DNA from: Nemopilema nomurai
Taxonomy: Eukaryota; Cnidaria; Scyphozoa; Rhizostomeae; Rhizostomatidae
Direction: 5' to 3'
DNA length: 64,000 nucleotides
NCBI GenBank assembly: GCA_003864495.1
Contig: ML133502.1
Coordinates: 1,488,001 to 1,552,000 of the forward strand
Both the position numbers and the translations under genes were made by a program. Below the pieces are notes generated by a model. It ran no database searches. It saw nothing but the letters and a program-made list of their open reading frames with translations, and was not told where the DNA came from. Positions 12,901 through 24,234 of this stretch are shown here, piece by piece. Every line of letters starts with the position of its first letter. Position 1 is the stretch's first letter.

Positions 12901-14003
12901 AAGTGGCGGTGATTGGTCATTTGCAGCCAATCATACACTCTTCTTACCACCCTCTAGTGCCTTCGATCCGCAACTGGCTATTTATTGTCAGCTTTTGTTA
13001 ATTTTCCGACGTTTGCATACTCTGAGGAGTGTCGGATGAAAAAGTATATTTAGTATGCAAAACTAGTTCCGCTATTTCTAGTTATTGTTCAGTTTCAATT
13101 GGAAACTTTTCTGTTTTTCTTGTTTTACTTATGATGATTCGTTGCCTCAAACTTGCTTTGAATTCTACGATTTTCGGCGACTCCTTGTTCACCGCCATTA
13201 TGGTTTATGAATCTCTTTTAGCTGAAAGTGGTGCCGTGTACATTTTCAAGGGTGGAGCCTCCTTCCCAACCGGAGATGCCACTGGAAATTGTGCCTCCAT
13301 AGCGGTTCAACCCTGTCCGCAGTCAAAAGTTCGTTTTTTCTTCATCCCCAACAAATGCTATGCAAATTTTCTTCATTCGTACTTTTTATTATCATGTTTA
13401 AGTTATTCACTAAATAAGAAAAATTTAAAAAAGTGTTGTTATGTGCATAAACAAATTCCTTTCCTATTCTAGGCATCAATAGCCTTCAGTGGACAAGAGG
13501 TTCCGTTTTCCAATTCTTTTATCTAAGAAAATTTGCAAAATTTTTAATGTAGTTTTCTTAGCTTGATATTTGTTGTCTAAATGGAAAGCGTTTTCGATTT
13601 ACCATTATATACAATCTTTTGCAAACCTTTAGCTTCATCGTCATTTCATTATCCAATGATTTTCGCAACGAGGCAATAAACAGCATTTCGAAGATATTGA
13701 GTCCAAGTTGTTTGAATATAAGTAAAAAGATTTCTATGAAATTTTTTAAGTCACTGTGGTGTTATGTTCCTTATTTCTCGCCGTTTCTTTGTACCTTTGT
13801 TTTTATCCACGCTTTCCATTAAAGAAGGTTTTTTTCAAAAAATCTAATTTATTCTTTTTGTTTTTCAGTATACTGCTAGATTTGGTTCCGCCTTTGCAGT
13901 CGGCAAGCTACCATTGATGTTCGTCTCCTCACCCCGCAGCAGTGTTTATAATTTTCACGCCGGACGCATCGATATTCTAAAACTTCCCCAGAATTCAACA
14001 TAG
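6923..14003 (+). CDS. GPLD1: GPI-specific phospholipase D, 11 exons, about 844 aa
   Basis: Secreted zinc-dependent enzyme that hydrolyses the inositol-phosphate linkage of GPI anchors. Exons: 6923-7228, 8639-8856, 9295-9494, 9807-10194, 10384-10682, 11178-11544, 11716-11927, 12417-12692, 13222-13328, 13473-13499, 13869-14003; phases agree throughout and the total matches human GPLD1 (840 aa). The start at 6923 gives a hydrophobic signal peptide (MLGWLLVIALAQLWPGAEA) before the mature CGVSTH. The four histidines known to be essential in the human enzyme are present with matching spacing: H25, H117, H125, H150. The C-terminal half is an FG-GAP/integrin-like propeller with calcium-loop motifs such as DINKDGIADLAVGAP, DVNGDGFRDLIIGSP and DTDGDLMDDFIIGAP. 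Exon 10 is only 27 nt. The exon 4 donor was placed at 10195 because only that choice keeps the frame. Confidence 0.93.
7388..7857. repeat. Three poly-G tracts in GPLD1 intron 1
   Basis: Runs of about a dozen or more consecutive G occur near 7388-7401, 7661-7674 and 7846-7857 inside intron 1 (7229-8638). The rest of the intron holds nothing I recognise. Such tracts are error-prone in sequencing, so exact lengths are uncertain. Confidence 0.7.
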
Positions 14004-15425
14004 TCTTACAAGTTTGTAAAATAGATGTCTCACACATTCATAAAATAGACATCTCACACTTTGCACGTTCATAAATAAATCTTTTAATATATATGCGTAT
14101 TCTATTCAGATCCTTTGAATTCTCCTTGCGTGGTAAATATGGACATATAAAATACATCCAATTTGTTCTTCGTTTTGCTCGCTTGAAGTAAGGCAATTCG
14201 TTTTCTTGGCTTTATAACTTGGTTTCTTCAAATTGACGTTATGAAGAATCTTTTTTCTGCATATTTTGTCATTGAGTTGTGAAATGACTTTTCAAAATGT
14301 GTAGGAAGTAGATATTCGCATATGACCAATTCATACCAGCAAGCGATTTTGTATGGAGAAAAGTATTTACTAATCAACAGCTAATGAATCCCATAATGTC
14401 GCGTACAATTTGGATATCGTTGTTCATGTCGTAATAGATTTTTTAAATGTGACCTTTTTGATAATTTACACAAGATTGATATCAGAATTTTTTACATGCA
14501 TCTTTATTAAATCGGAAATTACTGGTTTATTTTAACTACATTTTTGAAGCGTAAATCAACAAATGGTTCTGATAAGTTAAGTAAATAAACATGATGTTCA
14601 TTTCATGCCTTGCGTATTAATCATTTCAGCTTTGTATTTGCTAGATTTTTTTCGATTATAAGGAAAGTTGGGGGTTGGGGAAAGTGAGGGCCAAATTTTC
14701 CAAAGAGTAGTGTGTAGCTCAATGTACCCCCCAAAGCCTTGTCCTTGGCATCAACAAACAATTTTATGAAAATATTTTATTATGTTGATCTGCTATCTGT
14801 GCTTCAAATTTTTTAAACTGATTTGTCTATTCTCCTGAAACTTGTTCTATCTTCAGGCCCACCAGTACCCTGGGTACCAGCCCCCCTACGTATGTATCAA
14901 GGAATGTAATGACAATCGTAATTACGAACTAATATGTTTTTTACTGCCGATTGGGCAGATCATATGAGTCGTTTTAAATTCAATGAAGATCTAATTCAAG
15001 CGAATTTATAACAAATTAGCATCTGAAAATTTATAATTTTTACTGTATATTTTCCAACGGGTGGACTTTAGCTCCCCTGGCGCCTCCAATTTTGAATACC
15101 AAAACTCCTAGAGAAGACGACCTTGCTCACATTAAAATTAGCACTGACCTCTACTTTAGATCTTCGACATTTTTGTCTTATATTTTTTAAATCGATAGGT
15201 ATAAAACAGGAATCAATCAGGAATGGTTGTCGGTGTGGGTCAACAAAAATGGTAGGCGCCAACACCTGCAATGATCGAATGTGTTTCAGCGCTTTCCATA
15301 ACGAGGCTGTTTCAAAAGTGCGGCTGAATGACACAGTTTTTATTCTAGTATTTTTGTTGCTCCGCATCCTGTAAGCTAGGCTGCTGGCAAGAAAATTTTT
15401 TAGTAAGAAGCAAGAATGAGTGGAG
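14004..15425. other. Intergenic region between GPLD1 and FBXL18 copy 1
   Basis: It contains the GPLD1 polyadenylation signal AATAAA at 14074-14079 and otherwise AT-rich sequence with no supported gene. A minus-strand open stretch over 15068-15544 is the antisense of FBXL18 exon 1 and its 5' flank and is not a gene. An ATG at 15416 lies ten bases upstream of the FBXL18 start in another frame and would make a short overlapping upstream frame. Confidence 0.6.
14074..14079 (+). terminator. Polyadenylation signal of GPLD1
   Basis: AATAAA lies 71 nt after the GPLD1 stop codon. The same hexamer recurs in the duplicate at 25892-25897. Confidence 0.6.
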
Positions 15426-18400
15426 ATGGACGGACTATTTCCCGTATGTTTACAATCGGTTTCTGATGAAATTTTGCTGCAAATATTTCGATTGCTGCCT
15501 ATTGAAGATATCCTGAAAGTTACTTCTGTGAGCAAGCGATTCAAATGTGTTGCAGAGGATCCTTCCCTTCACAGGTGAGACATGTAGAACTCAGCGCTTA
15601 AAAACTGTTCTCCAGTGCAGCATTCAGTATTATATTATTTATTGTAAGAATTGTATGAAAGTGTGAGTCATTCCGCCACTGTTCTAAGTGATTTCTTATC
15701 ATTTTCCTCACGAAGAATGTATCTGCTGTTAGAAGGGCCACATGATATTTTACGCCAAAATGTGAGCTTTGAAGATGAGTCTCGAAAAAATTGGCTCACG
15801 GCCTGAATAACAGAGGAACATATTATTGAGCCTTGTGAGCTCAAGTGAAGCCCTAACCTCCTGCAAAACTTTACAGTTCTAGTCATTACGATTTAGGATG
15901 TAATAGTTGCACATACAGCTTTATGCTCTTAAGTTTGGGGCACATTGTTGATATAAGTAGAAAGATTATATAAATATATATATCAAACATTGGGATTTTC
16001 GATAGCCCTTTGTAATATGCTTATTGTGCCCCATTAAGAAGATATGCCAATCTGTACCTTGGAGAATATCTAATTTCTGTCAAATGAGCAGCCTCCTTTT
16101 GAGTATTTCTAATCAAATTATAACATTTATCATATTCAGTAGAATGTTAAACTTCATTGGAACAAAACTACATCTAAATTCACCCTAGAAATGTGTCTCT
16201 TGCCACCTGCTTTTGATCAACTACTGTTCACCCAGCTTCTGTATGTACGCCAATTAGACACTGTTTAGTTCACTTATATTCACATCTCAAGAGTCTACTA
16301 ATGGCTAAAACATAGATTAGCAGCTAGATATCAATCTATGCATCAAATTAGTAATGTTCTAAAGATGGTGTGATTAGATTTTCTGATAGTTACATTCAGG
16401 CTCCAATTCATATGCCATTATGGCTTTTTGAGTGCTATTTTGAAGTCTTATGAAGTATTTTCTTGTTGTTAATTGTTAAATCAGTCATAGATTTCTTTTG
16501 CTCTTTTAGGAGTGTGGACTTTGGCAGAACTGGGGAGAACCTGTTCATATCAAAAACAATTTTGCAGGCATATGCAAATAAGCATGCAATGCATTTGAGA
16601 GCACTGGTTTTGGTTGACTGCTACTGGATTCCACCCAGTCAGATGGCAAAAGTTCTATATCCATGCAAGAATCTAGAGGAATTGAATTTAATTGGCTGTG
16701 AAATCAGCCTGTCAGCCTTATGTACAATTTTTCAGAGGAATCCAAACTTAAGTAGGCTTGGTTGGTCTGTTCCTCAAAAAGAGCTGTGCAAAGAATTCTG
16801 TGGGCCAGATCAACTGCCGAATAATGTTCATCAGCAGCTTTGTGAAGCATTTGGAAGACTGTCAAGCCTCAAGCTACGCTTTCACAAGTTCATTCATTTT
16901 GAAACAATTGCTGGGTTGTTTCCAAAGAGCATGATGTTATCTGAGCTTCTCTTGGAGTACAAGGGACAAAAAGCCACTTCTTTTATCCATGATGGCTCAG
17001 ACTACAGTATTTTGATAAAATCAGAATGCCCATTTCCAGTGTATTACTCAAACAATTTACATTTCAATAATATTTCTTTGCATTTCAATTTAAATGTAAT
17101 AAATTTTACAACAAATGTTGCATTAAATGCTGCAAAAACTGACCAGTTAACTTGTCTGTTGGCACCAGGAAGCTTGAATATTCTTTGTTGGAATCAAATT
17201 GTCCCAATGTACAAGACACCCAAAATATTGATGGTGGACTTCAGCTCAACATGTTTGACTGCAGAGAAGATGAATTGGCTTGGCAAGCTCAACAGCTTGA
17301 CTCACTTGAACCTTCAGCATGTGCAGCACTTCAAGGCCAACCTTATGAAAGCCATCGCCACCAACTGCCCAAATCTGCTTTCATTGAATCTGAATAGCTG
17401 TGTGGACTGGGTGGATGAGGTGATTGATTTTCTCTTTTGTTTAAGTAGTTGTTTTGCCTGTATCAACTCTGCAAAAAGTCAGATCAAAACATATATCTGC
17501 ATTTTGAATATTAATGAACAGTTTCTTATTTCCTTGGGATTTATTTACCCAGAAGTGACTCTTAGTTGAGTTAATTGGCTCTAGTTTAACTGTGATATGA
17601 GTTTAATTTCTTAGCTACAAAAAATGACTCTGCTTGCATGTTAACTAGTATGTTTTATTGTGTTGATAAAAGATTTGGTTTAAATGTATTTTGTTCCCCT
17701 TCTTTGTTTTCAAGGATCTTTGCGCACTGAAGATGATCTGTTCATCATGCTTGAAGCTGCAACACTTGAACGTCGGTCGAATATGTTGTCACTCCGATAC
17801 CACGAAGGAAGGAAGTTTAATTTGCAAAATAATTGCTGAAATGAAACAGCTGCGTTGTCTTTCGATTGCACCCTGTTGTCTTGTCAAAGCAGTTGATGGA
17901 CAACTGTCCACCACCTTCGATGGACTTCTTAAAAAGAACATACCCAGGAGAAGTAGCATAGCGGGTGAACCGGACAGTTCATTGGCGTCCGAAACCGCGG
18001 CAGAATCAGCATCGAACTCGTTGACTAACGACTCTGGATACGTAACGCGCCGGGTGACCCACCAGAAAGAGCTCAACCAAAGGGTTTTGCAAGGTGGCAG
18101 TGGCGTGGATGACTTAACAAAGGGCCTAAGTCACATCGAGGAAGCAGAGTTCATTAGCGTTGGCTATTCCTCAGTCTTCAGTATTCCAGATAATGCAGCC
18201 GTGCCTTCGTTTGTTTGGTAATATGCTTTTGTAGTGGGATGCATCTTTACTGTCATTGACGAGCCGTTCCCTTTCTTTATGCTTGAGAAGCTGTCATCAA
18301 GTTTAAAGGATTTAATTTTTGGCTTGATCTCGTTAAATACCAATGTGTATGCAGATTATATACCAAATCTATCCTCAGGTTGTTTAAGGCTGTTATTTAT

Positions 18401-21308
18401 AAATTTCGTTCCTTATAGCCTAGCACACATTTGTTTTTAATACCGACGAGCTACGTTGAATCTGCCTTTCATGAATCTGCGTTTCTGACAACTGAAAATT
18501 TTTCGTATTGCAGTACTTAAATAGAAAGACAATTTTTCAGTTAATGTGCACTCTTCTAGCTTTTTACTATTGGGACATCGTTTTGTAGCGCACTATCAAG
18601 GAACATTCTGGATGCAGCACTTCTTCCCTTGAGAAATTGGACAAAGCTGAGAAAACTCACCCTTGCTGGTAATATTAATAATTTTATGTGTTTCGCCTCT
18701 GACTACAAGTTATGATATGAGTTGTCAATGAAAGCACTTTACTTGCTAATGATTATTTGCAGGTAACAAATCACAATTTCTCTCCTCGTTGGAATATCGA
18801 AATATTAAGCATGTTATCATCATGTTCATTTTCCTTTCTCAACAGAAGTTAGTCCGATTTATCCTATTTAGTTCAGGTAAAGCATTCCGCCCCCTGTTGA
18901 TGACGTCATTTTTAGACTTTCACGAGAATTCTCCGGATTTAGGCCTCCACGGACTTGGTTCGTTTTCCTCGCTGATTGAAATTACCAAGCACTGTCAGGA
19001 GTTGGAGAATCTTTCGCTGGCCAACATCGGTCTGCCTGGGAATTCCTTCGCACTTTCTTCGCTACCTCAGGCGCTAACCAACTGTAGAAGCCTCAAAAAG
19101 CTAAGGTAAAGTTTCTCATTCTCAATCGACCTTTCATTGTCAATAAGTTCTGTTTTGTGTTCGTTGCCATAGATTCATTGATGGCTTTCTTGACGTGTTT
19201 CATTTTTTTGATGTGTTTGATTTTGATTTTCGTTTTTGACTTACAGAATATGACATTTTCATAACGAAAGCGAGTACTTGTTTTTGTGTGAATAATGTTG
19301 CATACTTTTGCATACTTTTGCACATTTTCATAAGAGTATGCAATTTTCAAAATGACCAAAAGCTGACGGTATGAACAGCCAGTTGTGAATCGAAAACCAC
19401 GTGACAGGCGTAAAAGGCGTGATTGGCTGTGTTTGGTTGACTGGCCAATCAGCGTCCACTTCACACCTCCCTTTAGAAGAGTCCAAGAGAAAAGCCGAAC
19501 TGTTTCTGTTTACATAGAAGGGGGTTTTGTATAGAAACGTAGATAGAACCCAAAACGTCTAGATATAAAGACTTTCTGGTACCCCAACAATATGAAATTT
19601 TCGTCATTTTACGGTATGGGGGCAAACCTGATTGTCTAAAGGATGTTGTTTCTGATGCTCCTGGAAAAATACCTTATATCCTCTACTCTTATCGTTATGC
19701 CGTTATTTGCATATACCAAGCATGACTTCAGTAATAAAATTCATACACAACTAAACTTTCTTCTAGAAGGAATGACGTTATTTTGGATGAAGGAAAATAT
19801 GACCTTGTAAGCCACGTTGGTTCACAGTTGAGAAGAAAAAAGTCGTGGCTTTCTCGATTTTGTTTTCAAATTATAGAGCAACATTCAATTCGAGGCAGTT
19901 TTTAATTTTGCCTGTTTTGGTTCAACTTTGTTCAGCAACATTAAACATGTCAATCTGCAAGGCATTGACAACATACGTCTTTTTCATTGATTCTTGCAAT
20001 CTGTTCTTTTTTAGATTGGATCAACCACATTATAACCAGACAGAAAAACTAATGGCTTCGTTGCAAAAATGCAGCTACATTGAAAGCATATTTATTTCAT
20101 GCAAGACTGGAAAAATACCCAAAGATATTGATCCATATATTCACCTGTTTGATACGGTAGGTATTTTCGCTTCACGATTCTCCACTGTATATTGTTTTGC
20201 AAGCAAACTCTATCTAACCTTATTGTCCGTCCATGCTGCATTTCTTGATAAGAATGTTCCTTTTATCAATTTTCTAGTAGTTACTCTTATAGATGTCGTT
20301 TGATTGCCTGTATTGTATTGTATTTTACTGTAATGTCTGTTAAATTTGCAATAAATTATCTTACGACTTTCTATTGCCTTTCTTTGTTGATGGATTATTT
20401 TGAGTAGCGTGTACAGTGTCATAATGCATTGGTCAAATATTCCTCATCATATTCTTTCTGTTTTTCCTTAGTGCAAAAGACTTTGTGTTTTTCAATTAAT
20501 CTCTGGTTCCCCTGTTGGTCACTGTAAGCATCTTGCAACAGAGCTTCTGAAAAGGTTAGCTATCTCTGGTTTCCCTGTTGTTCATTGTATCAAGCATCTT
20601 CAAGTAGAGCGTAGAGATGTTCTCTTAGCTAAGAATAATTGAATACATTCTGTAGAGTTCGTTGGGCGCCATCAAAAGTTTTTGTTCCTTGAGTGAGCTC
20701 ATTTTCATGTTTCTAGGAAAATCAGAAAGTTTTATTATGTGGGAGAAATTTTCATGAGCGCCGCATGTTTTCGGCAAGATTAATCATTAGCATTCGTTTC
20801 TATATTGTTGTGGTTTTCATAATTCATTTTGATTTGTCATCCATATCAATACTTTTTTTAATCACATATTCTTAATCCTTTTCTTAGATATCATAAGCTT
20901 CGCCCGCCACTTTCGATTGCAATTCTTCATTTTAATCAGTCACTAACTGGACATGGCCTACAAGGTACCATTTGCGCATTTAAAAACATTGACGTGTTTT
21001 GAATCAAAGGTTGCACAATGAGTACAGTACCTATTCTTGTATAAATTAATTTGTATATTTTGTTAATGTAAGAGATGATAATCAAACTTTATACCAAATC
21101 TTTTTCTTCCAACAATATCCTCTAAATTTACGGATGCATTTGGTATTAAAAAAACTCCGACCTTCCATTTTATCGTCCAGATCAGAAATCATTTGATAAT
21201 TGAATTGCTTCTTCTACAGACCATTACGACCAAGAATCTTTCATGAAGATTCCAACCAAACCTCTATTTTCAATGAAACATTTTCTTCGAAGCATCTCCT
21301 TGATATAG
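15426..21308 (+). CDS. FBXL18: F-box/LRR protein 18 orthologue, copy 1, 9 exons, about 753 aa
   Basis: Substrate receptor of an SCF (SKP1-CUL1-F-box) ubiquitin ligase. Exons: 15426-15574, 16510-17419, 17715-18217, 18589-18668, 18877-19105, 20015-20156, 20472-20554, 20888-20964, 21220-21308, with compatible phases. Exon 1 is an F-box (residues about 8-48: SDEILLQIFRLLPIEDIL). Exon 2 begins the leucine-rich repeats; LVLVDCYWIPPSQ followed by NLEELNLIGC matches the CYWLPGSTVE region of human FBXL18 (about 805 aa). Exon 3 includes a Ser/Thr-rich insert. Two alternative ends are possible: read-through of exon 6 to a stop at 20301-20303 with AATAAA at 20350-20355, and an exon from 20717 ending TAA at 20781-20783. 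The main stop is about 30 bp from satellite DNA. The duplicate is at 27247-33209. Confidence 0.88.
20572..20612 (+). repeat. Degenerate copy of FBXL18 exon 7 in intron 7
   Basis: About 40 bp starting TCTCTGGTTTCCCTGTTG repeat the internal part of exon 7 (20501-20545, TCTCTGGTTCCCCTGTTG) roughly 70 bp downstream, with substitutions and a small insertion. It looks like a short local duplication of coding sequence. It also exists in the second FBXL18 copy. Confidence 0.6.
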
Positions 21309-21337
21309 GAAATAATGCTCAACTATTATCAGTAATT

Positions 21338-24134
21338 GATGAATGATTTTATTCATGAAACGCAATCTTTGCGACCGAAAGGAGTAAAATAACCTAGAAA
21401 ACATGTGCGAGTTAATTTCCAGTGAGATCTGGACCTTGTTTTTTGGACATTGGTGACCGTCAATTTTCCGATCAAAAACCAAAAGCTATAGCCTTGCAAA
21501 ACGGCGATTCTTTGCATGAAAAATATTATTTATGAAAAACGTTCTTTACGACCTAAATGAGTAAAATACACCTAATAAACCTGTGTGAGTTGATTTCCAG
21601 TGAGATCTGGACCTTGTTTTTTGGACATTGGTGACCGTCGATTTTCCGATCAAAAACCAAGGCTATAGTCTTGCCAAAACGGCGATTTTTTGCATGAAAA
21701 TGTTATTGATGAAAAACGTTCTTTACGACCTAAATGAGTAAAATACACCTAGGAAACCTGTGTGAGTTGATGGCCAGTGAGATCTGGACCTTGTTTTTTG
21801 GACATTGGTGACCGTCGATTTTCCGATCAAAAACCAAGGCTATAGTCTTGCCAAAACGGCGATTTTTTGCATGAAAATGTTATTGATGAAAAACGTTCTT
21901 TACGACCTAAATGAGTAAAATACACCTAGGAAACCTATGTGAGTTGATTTCCAGTGAGATCTGGACCTTGTTTTTTGGACATTGGTGACCGTCGTTTTTC
22001 CGATCAAAAACCAAGGCTATAGCCTTGCCAAAACGGCGATTTTTTGCATGAAAAATGTTATGAACGAAAAACATTCTTTGTGACCTAAATGTGTAAAATA
22101 CACCTAGGAAACTGTGTGAGTTATTTCCAGTGAGATCTGGACCTTGTTTTTTGGACATTGGAGACCGTCGTTTTCCGATCAAAAACCAAGGCTATAGCCT
22201 TGCCAAAACGGCGATTTTTTGCATGAAAATTTATGAATGAAAAACGTTCTTTACGACCTAAATGAGTAAAATACACCTAGAAAACATATGTGAGTTAATT
22301 TTCAGTGAGATCTGGACCTTGTTTTTTGGACATTGGTGACCGTCGTGTTTCCGATCAAAAACCAAGGCTATAACCTTGCCAAAACGGCGATTCTTTGCAT
22401 GAAAAATATTATTTTTCAAAAACGTTCTTTACGACCTAAATGAGTAAAATACACCTAGGAAGTCTGTGTGAGTTGATTTCCAGTGAGATCTGGACCTTGT
22501 TTTTTGGACATTGGTGACCGTCGTTTTTCCGATCAAAAACCAAGGCTATAGCCTTGCTAAAACGGCGAGTTTTTGCATAAAAAATATTATTTATGAAAAA
22601 CGTTCTTTACGACCTAAATGAGTAAAATACACCTAGGAAACCTGTGTGAGTTGATTTCCAGTGAGATCTGGACCTTGTTTTTTGACATTGGTGACCGTCG
22701 TTTTTCCGATCAAAAACCAAGGCTATAGCCTTGCTAAAACGGCGAGTATTTGCATAAAAAATATTATTTATGAAAAACGTTCTTTACGACCTAAATGAGT
22801 AAAATACACCTAGAAAACATATGTGAGTTAATTTTCAGCGAGATCTGGACCTTGTTTTTTGGACATTGGTGACCGTCGTGTTTCCGATCAAAAAGCAAGG
22901 CTATAACCTTGCCAAAACGGCGATTTTTTGCATGAAAAATATTATTTTTCAAAAAACGTTCTTTACGACCTAAATGAGTAAAATACACCTAGGAAACCTG
23001 TGTGAGTTGATTTCCAGTGAGATCTGGACCTTGTTTTTTGGACATTGGTGACCGTCGTTTTTCCGATCAAAAACCAAGGCTATAGCCTTGCTAAAACGGC
23101 GATTTTTGCATAAAAATATTATTGATGAAAAACGTTCTTTACGACCTAAATGAGTAAAATACACCTAGGAAACCTGTGTGAGTTGATTTCCAGTGAGATC
23201 TGGACCTTGTTTTTTGGACATTGGTGACCGTCGTTTTCCGATCAAAAACCAAGGCTATAGCCTTGCCAAAACGGCGATTTTTTGCATGAAAATTATTGAT
23301 GAAAAACGTTCTTTACGACCTAAATGAGTAAAATACACCTAGGAAACCTGTGTGAGTTGATTTCCAGTGAGATCTGGACCTTGTTTTTTTGACATTGGTG
23401 ACCGTCGTTTTTCCGATCAAAAACCAAGGCTATAGCCTTGCTAAAACGGCGAGTATTTGCATAAAAAATATTATTTATGAAAAACGTTCTTTACGACCTA
23501 AATGAGTAAAATACACCTAGGAAACTGTGTGAGTTATTTCCAGTGAGATCTGGACCTTGTTTTTTGGACATTGGTGACCGTCGTGTTTCCGATCAAAAAC
23601 CAAGGCTATAGCCTTGCCAAAACGGCGATTTTTGCATGAAAAATTTATTTAAAAACGTTCTTTACGACCTAAATGAGTAAAATACACCTAGGAAACCTGT
23701 GTGAGTTGATTTCCAGTGAGATCTGGACCTTGTTTTTTGGACATTGGTGACCGTCGTTTTTCCGATCAAAAACCAAGGCTATAGTCTTGCCAAAACGGCG
23801 AGTTTTTGCATAAAAAATATTATTTATGAAAAACGTTCTTTACGACCTAAATGAGTAAAATACACCTAGGAAATCTGTGTGAGTTGATGGCCAGTGCGAT
23901 CTGGACTTTGTTTTTTGGACATTGGTGACCGTCGATTTTCCGATCAAAAACCAAGGCTATAGCCTTGCCAAAACGGCGATTTTTTGCATGAAAATTTTAT
24001 GAATGAAAAACGTTCTTTACGACCTAAATGAGTAAAATACACCTAGGAAACCTGTGTGAGTTGATTTCCAGTGAGATCTGGACCTTGTTTTTTTGACATT
24101 GGTGACCGTCGTTTTTCCGATCAAAAACCAAGGC
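21338..24134. repeat. 177-bp satellite array 1, about 16 monomers
   Basis: Head-to-tail units of about 172-178 bp. Each contains GTGAGATCTGGACCTTG, GACATTGGTGACCGTCG, CCGATCAAAAACCAAGG and GAAAAACGTTCTTTACGACC. Most carry AGATCT and CCTAGG. The first unit (from 21338) is the most divergent, as expected at an array edge. The last unit stops abruptly after CCAAGGC at 24134, where duplicated GPLD1 intron sequence begins. Confidence 0.97.
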
Positions 24135-24234
24135 ACCACCTAGCTGCTTTGATGCCTCCTTGTATCAGAGTTTACATATCCTAAAATGCCCCATTCCTCT
24201 GTACTACGGTATCGCTTTAAACTCGATGTTTCAG

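Larger units (their letters stand above)
12317..24134 (+). repeat. Segmental duplication, copy 1 (11,818 bp unit)
   Basis: This stretch starts in GPLD1 intron 7 and runs through GPLD1 exons 8-11, all of FBXL18 and a 2.8-kb satellite array. Its unique part is repeated in direct orientation from 24135. The offset between copies is 11,818 at the left, 11,821-11,822 in the middle and 11,899-11,905 at the right, reflecting small indels. The largest is about 85 bp in FBXL18 intron 3. Confidence 0.95.

Noticed and set aside
15068..15544. 158-residue minus-strand frame (and its duplicate at 26889-27365)
   Set aside because: It is antisense to FBXL18 exon 1 and its upstream flank, with no recognisable domain.
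17420..17569. Extension of the large FBXL18 exon 2 frame to 17569
   Set aside because: The open frame simply runs on into the intron. The exon ends at 17419, where the phase joins correctly to 17715. Upstream 16463-16509 is likewise intron.
19594..19620. Second copy of the MITE end in FBXL18 intron 5
   Set aside because: TTTTCGTCATTTTACGGTAT resembles the end at 2200-2217 but has extra bases, and no inverted partner was found nearby. It was not called as an element.
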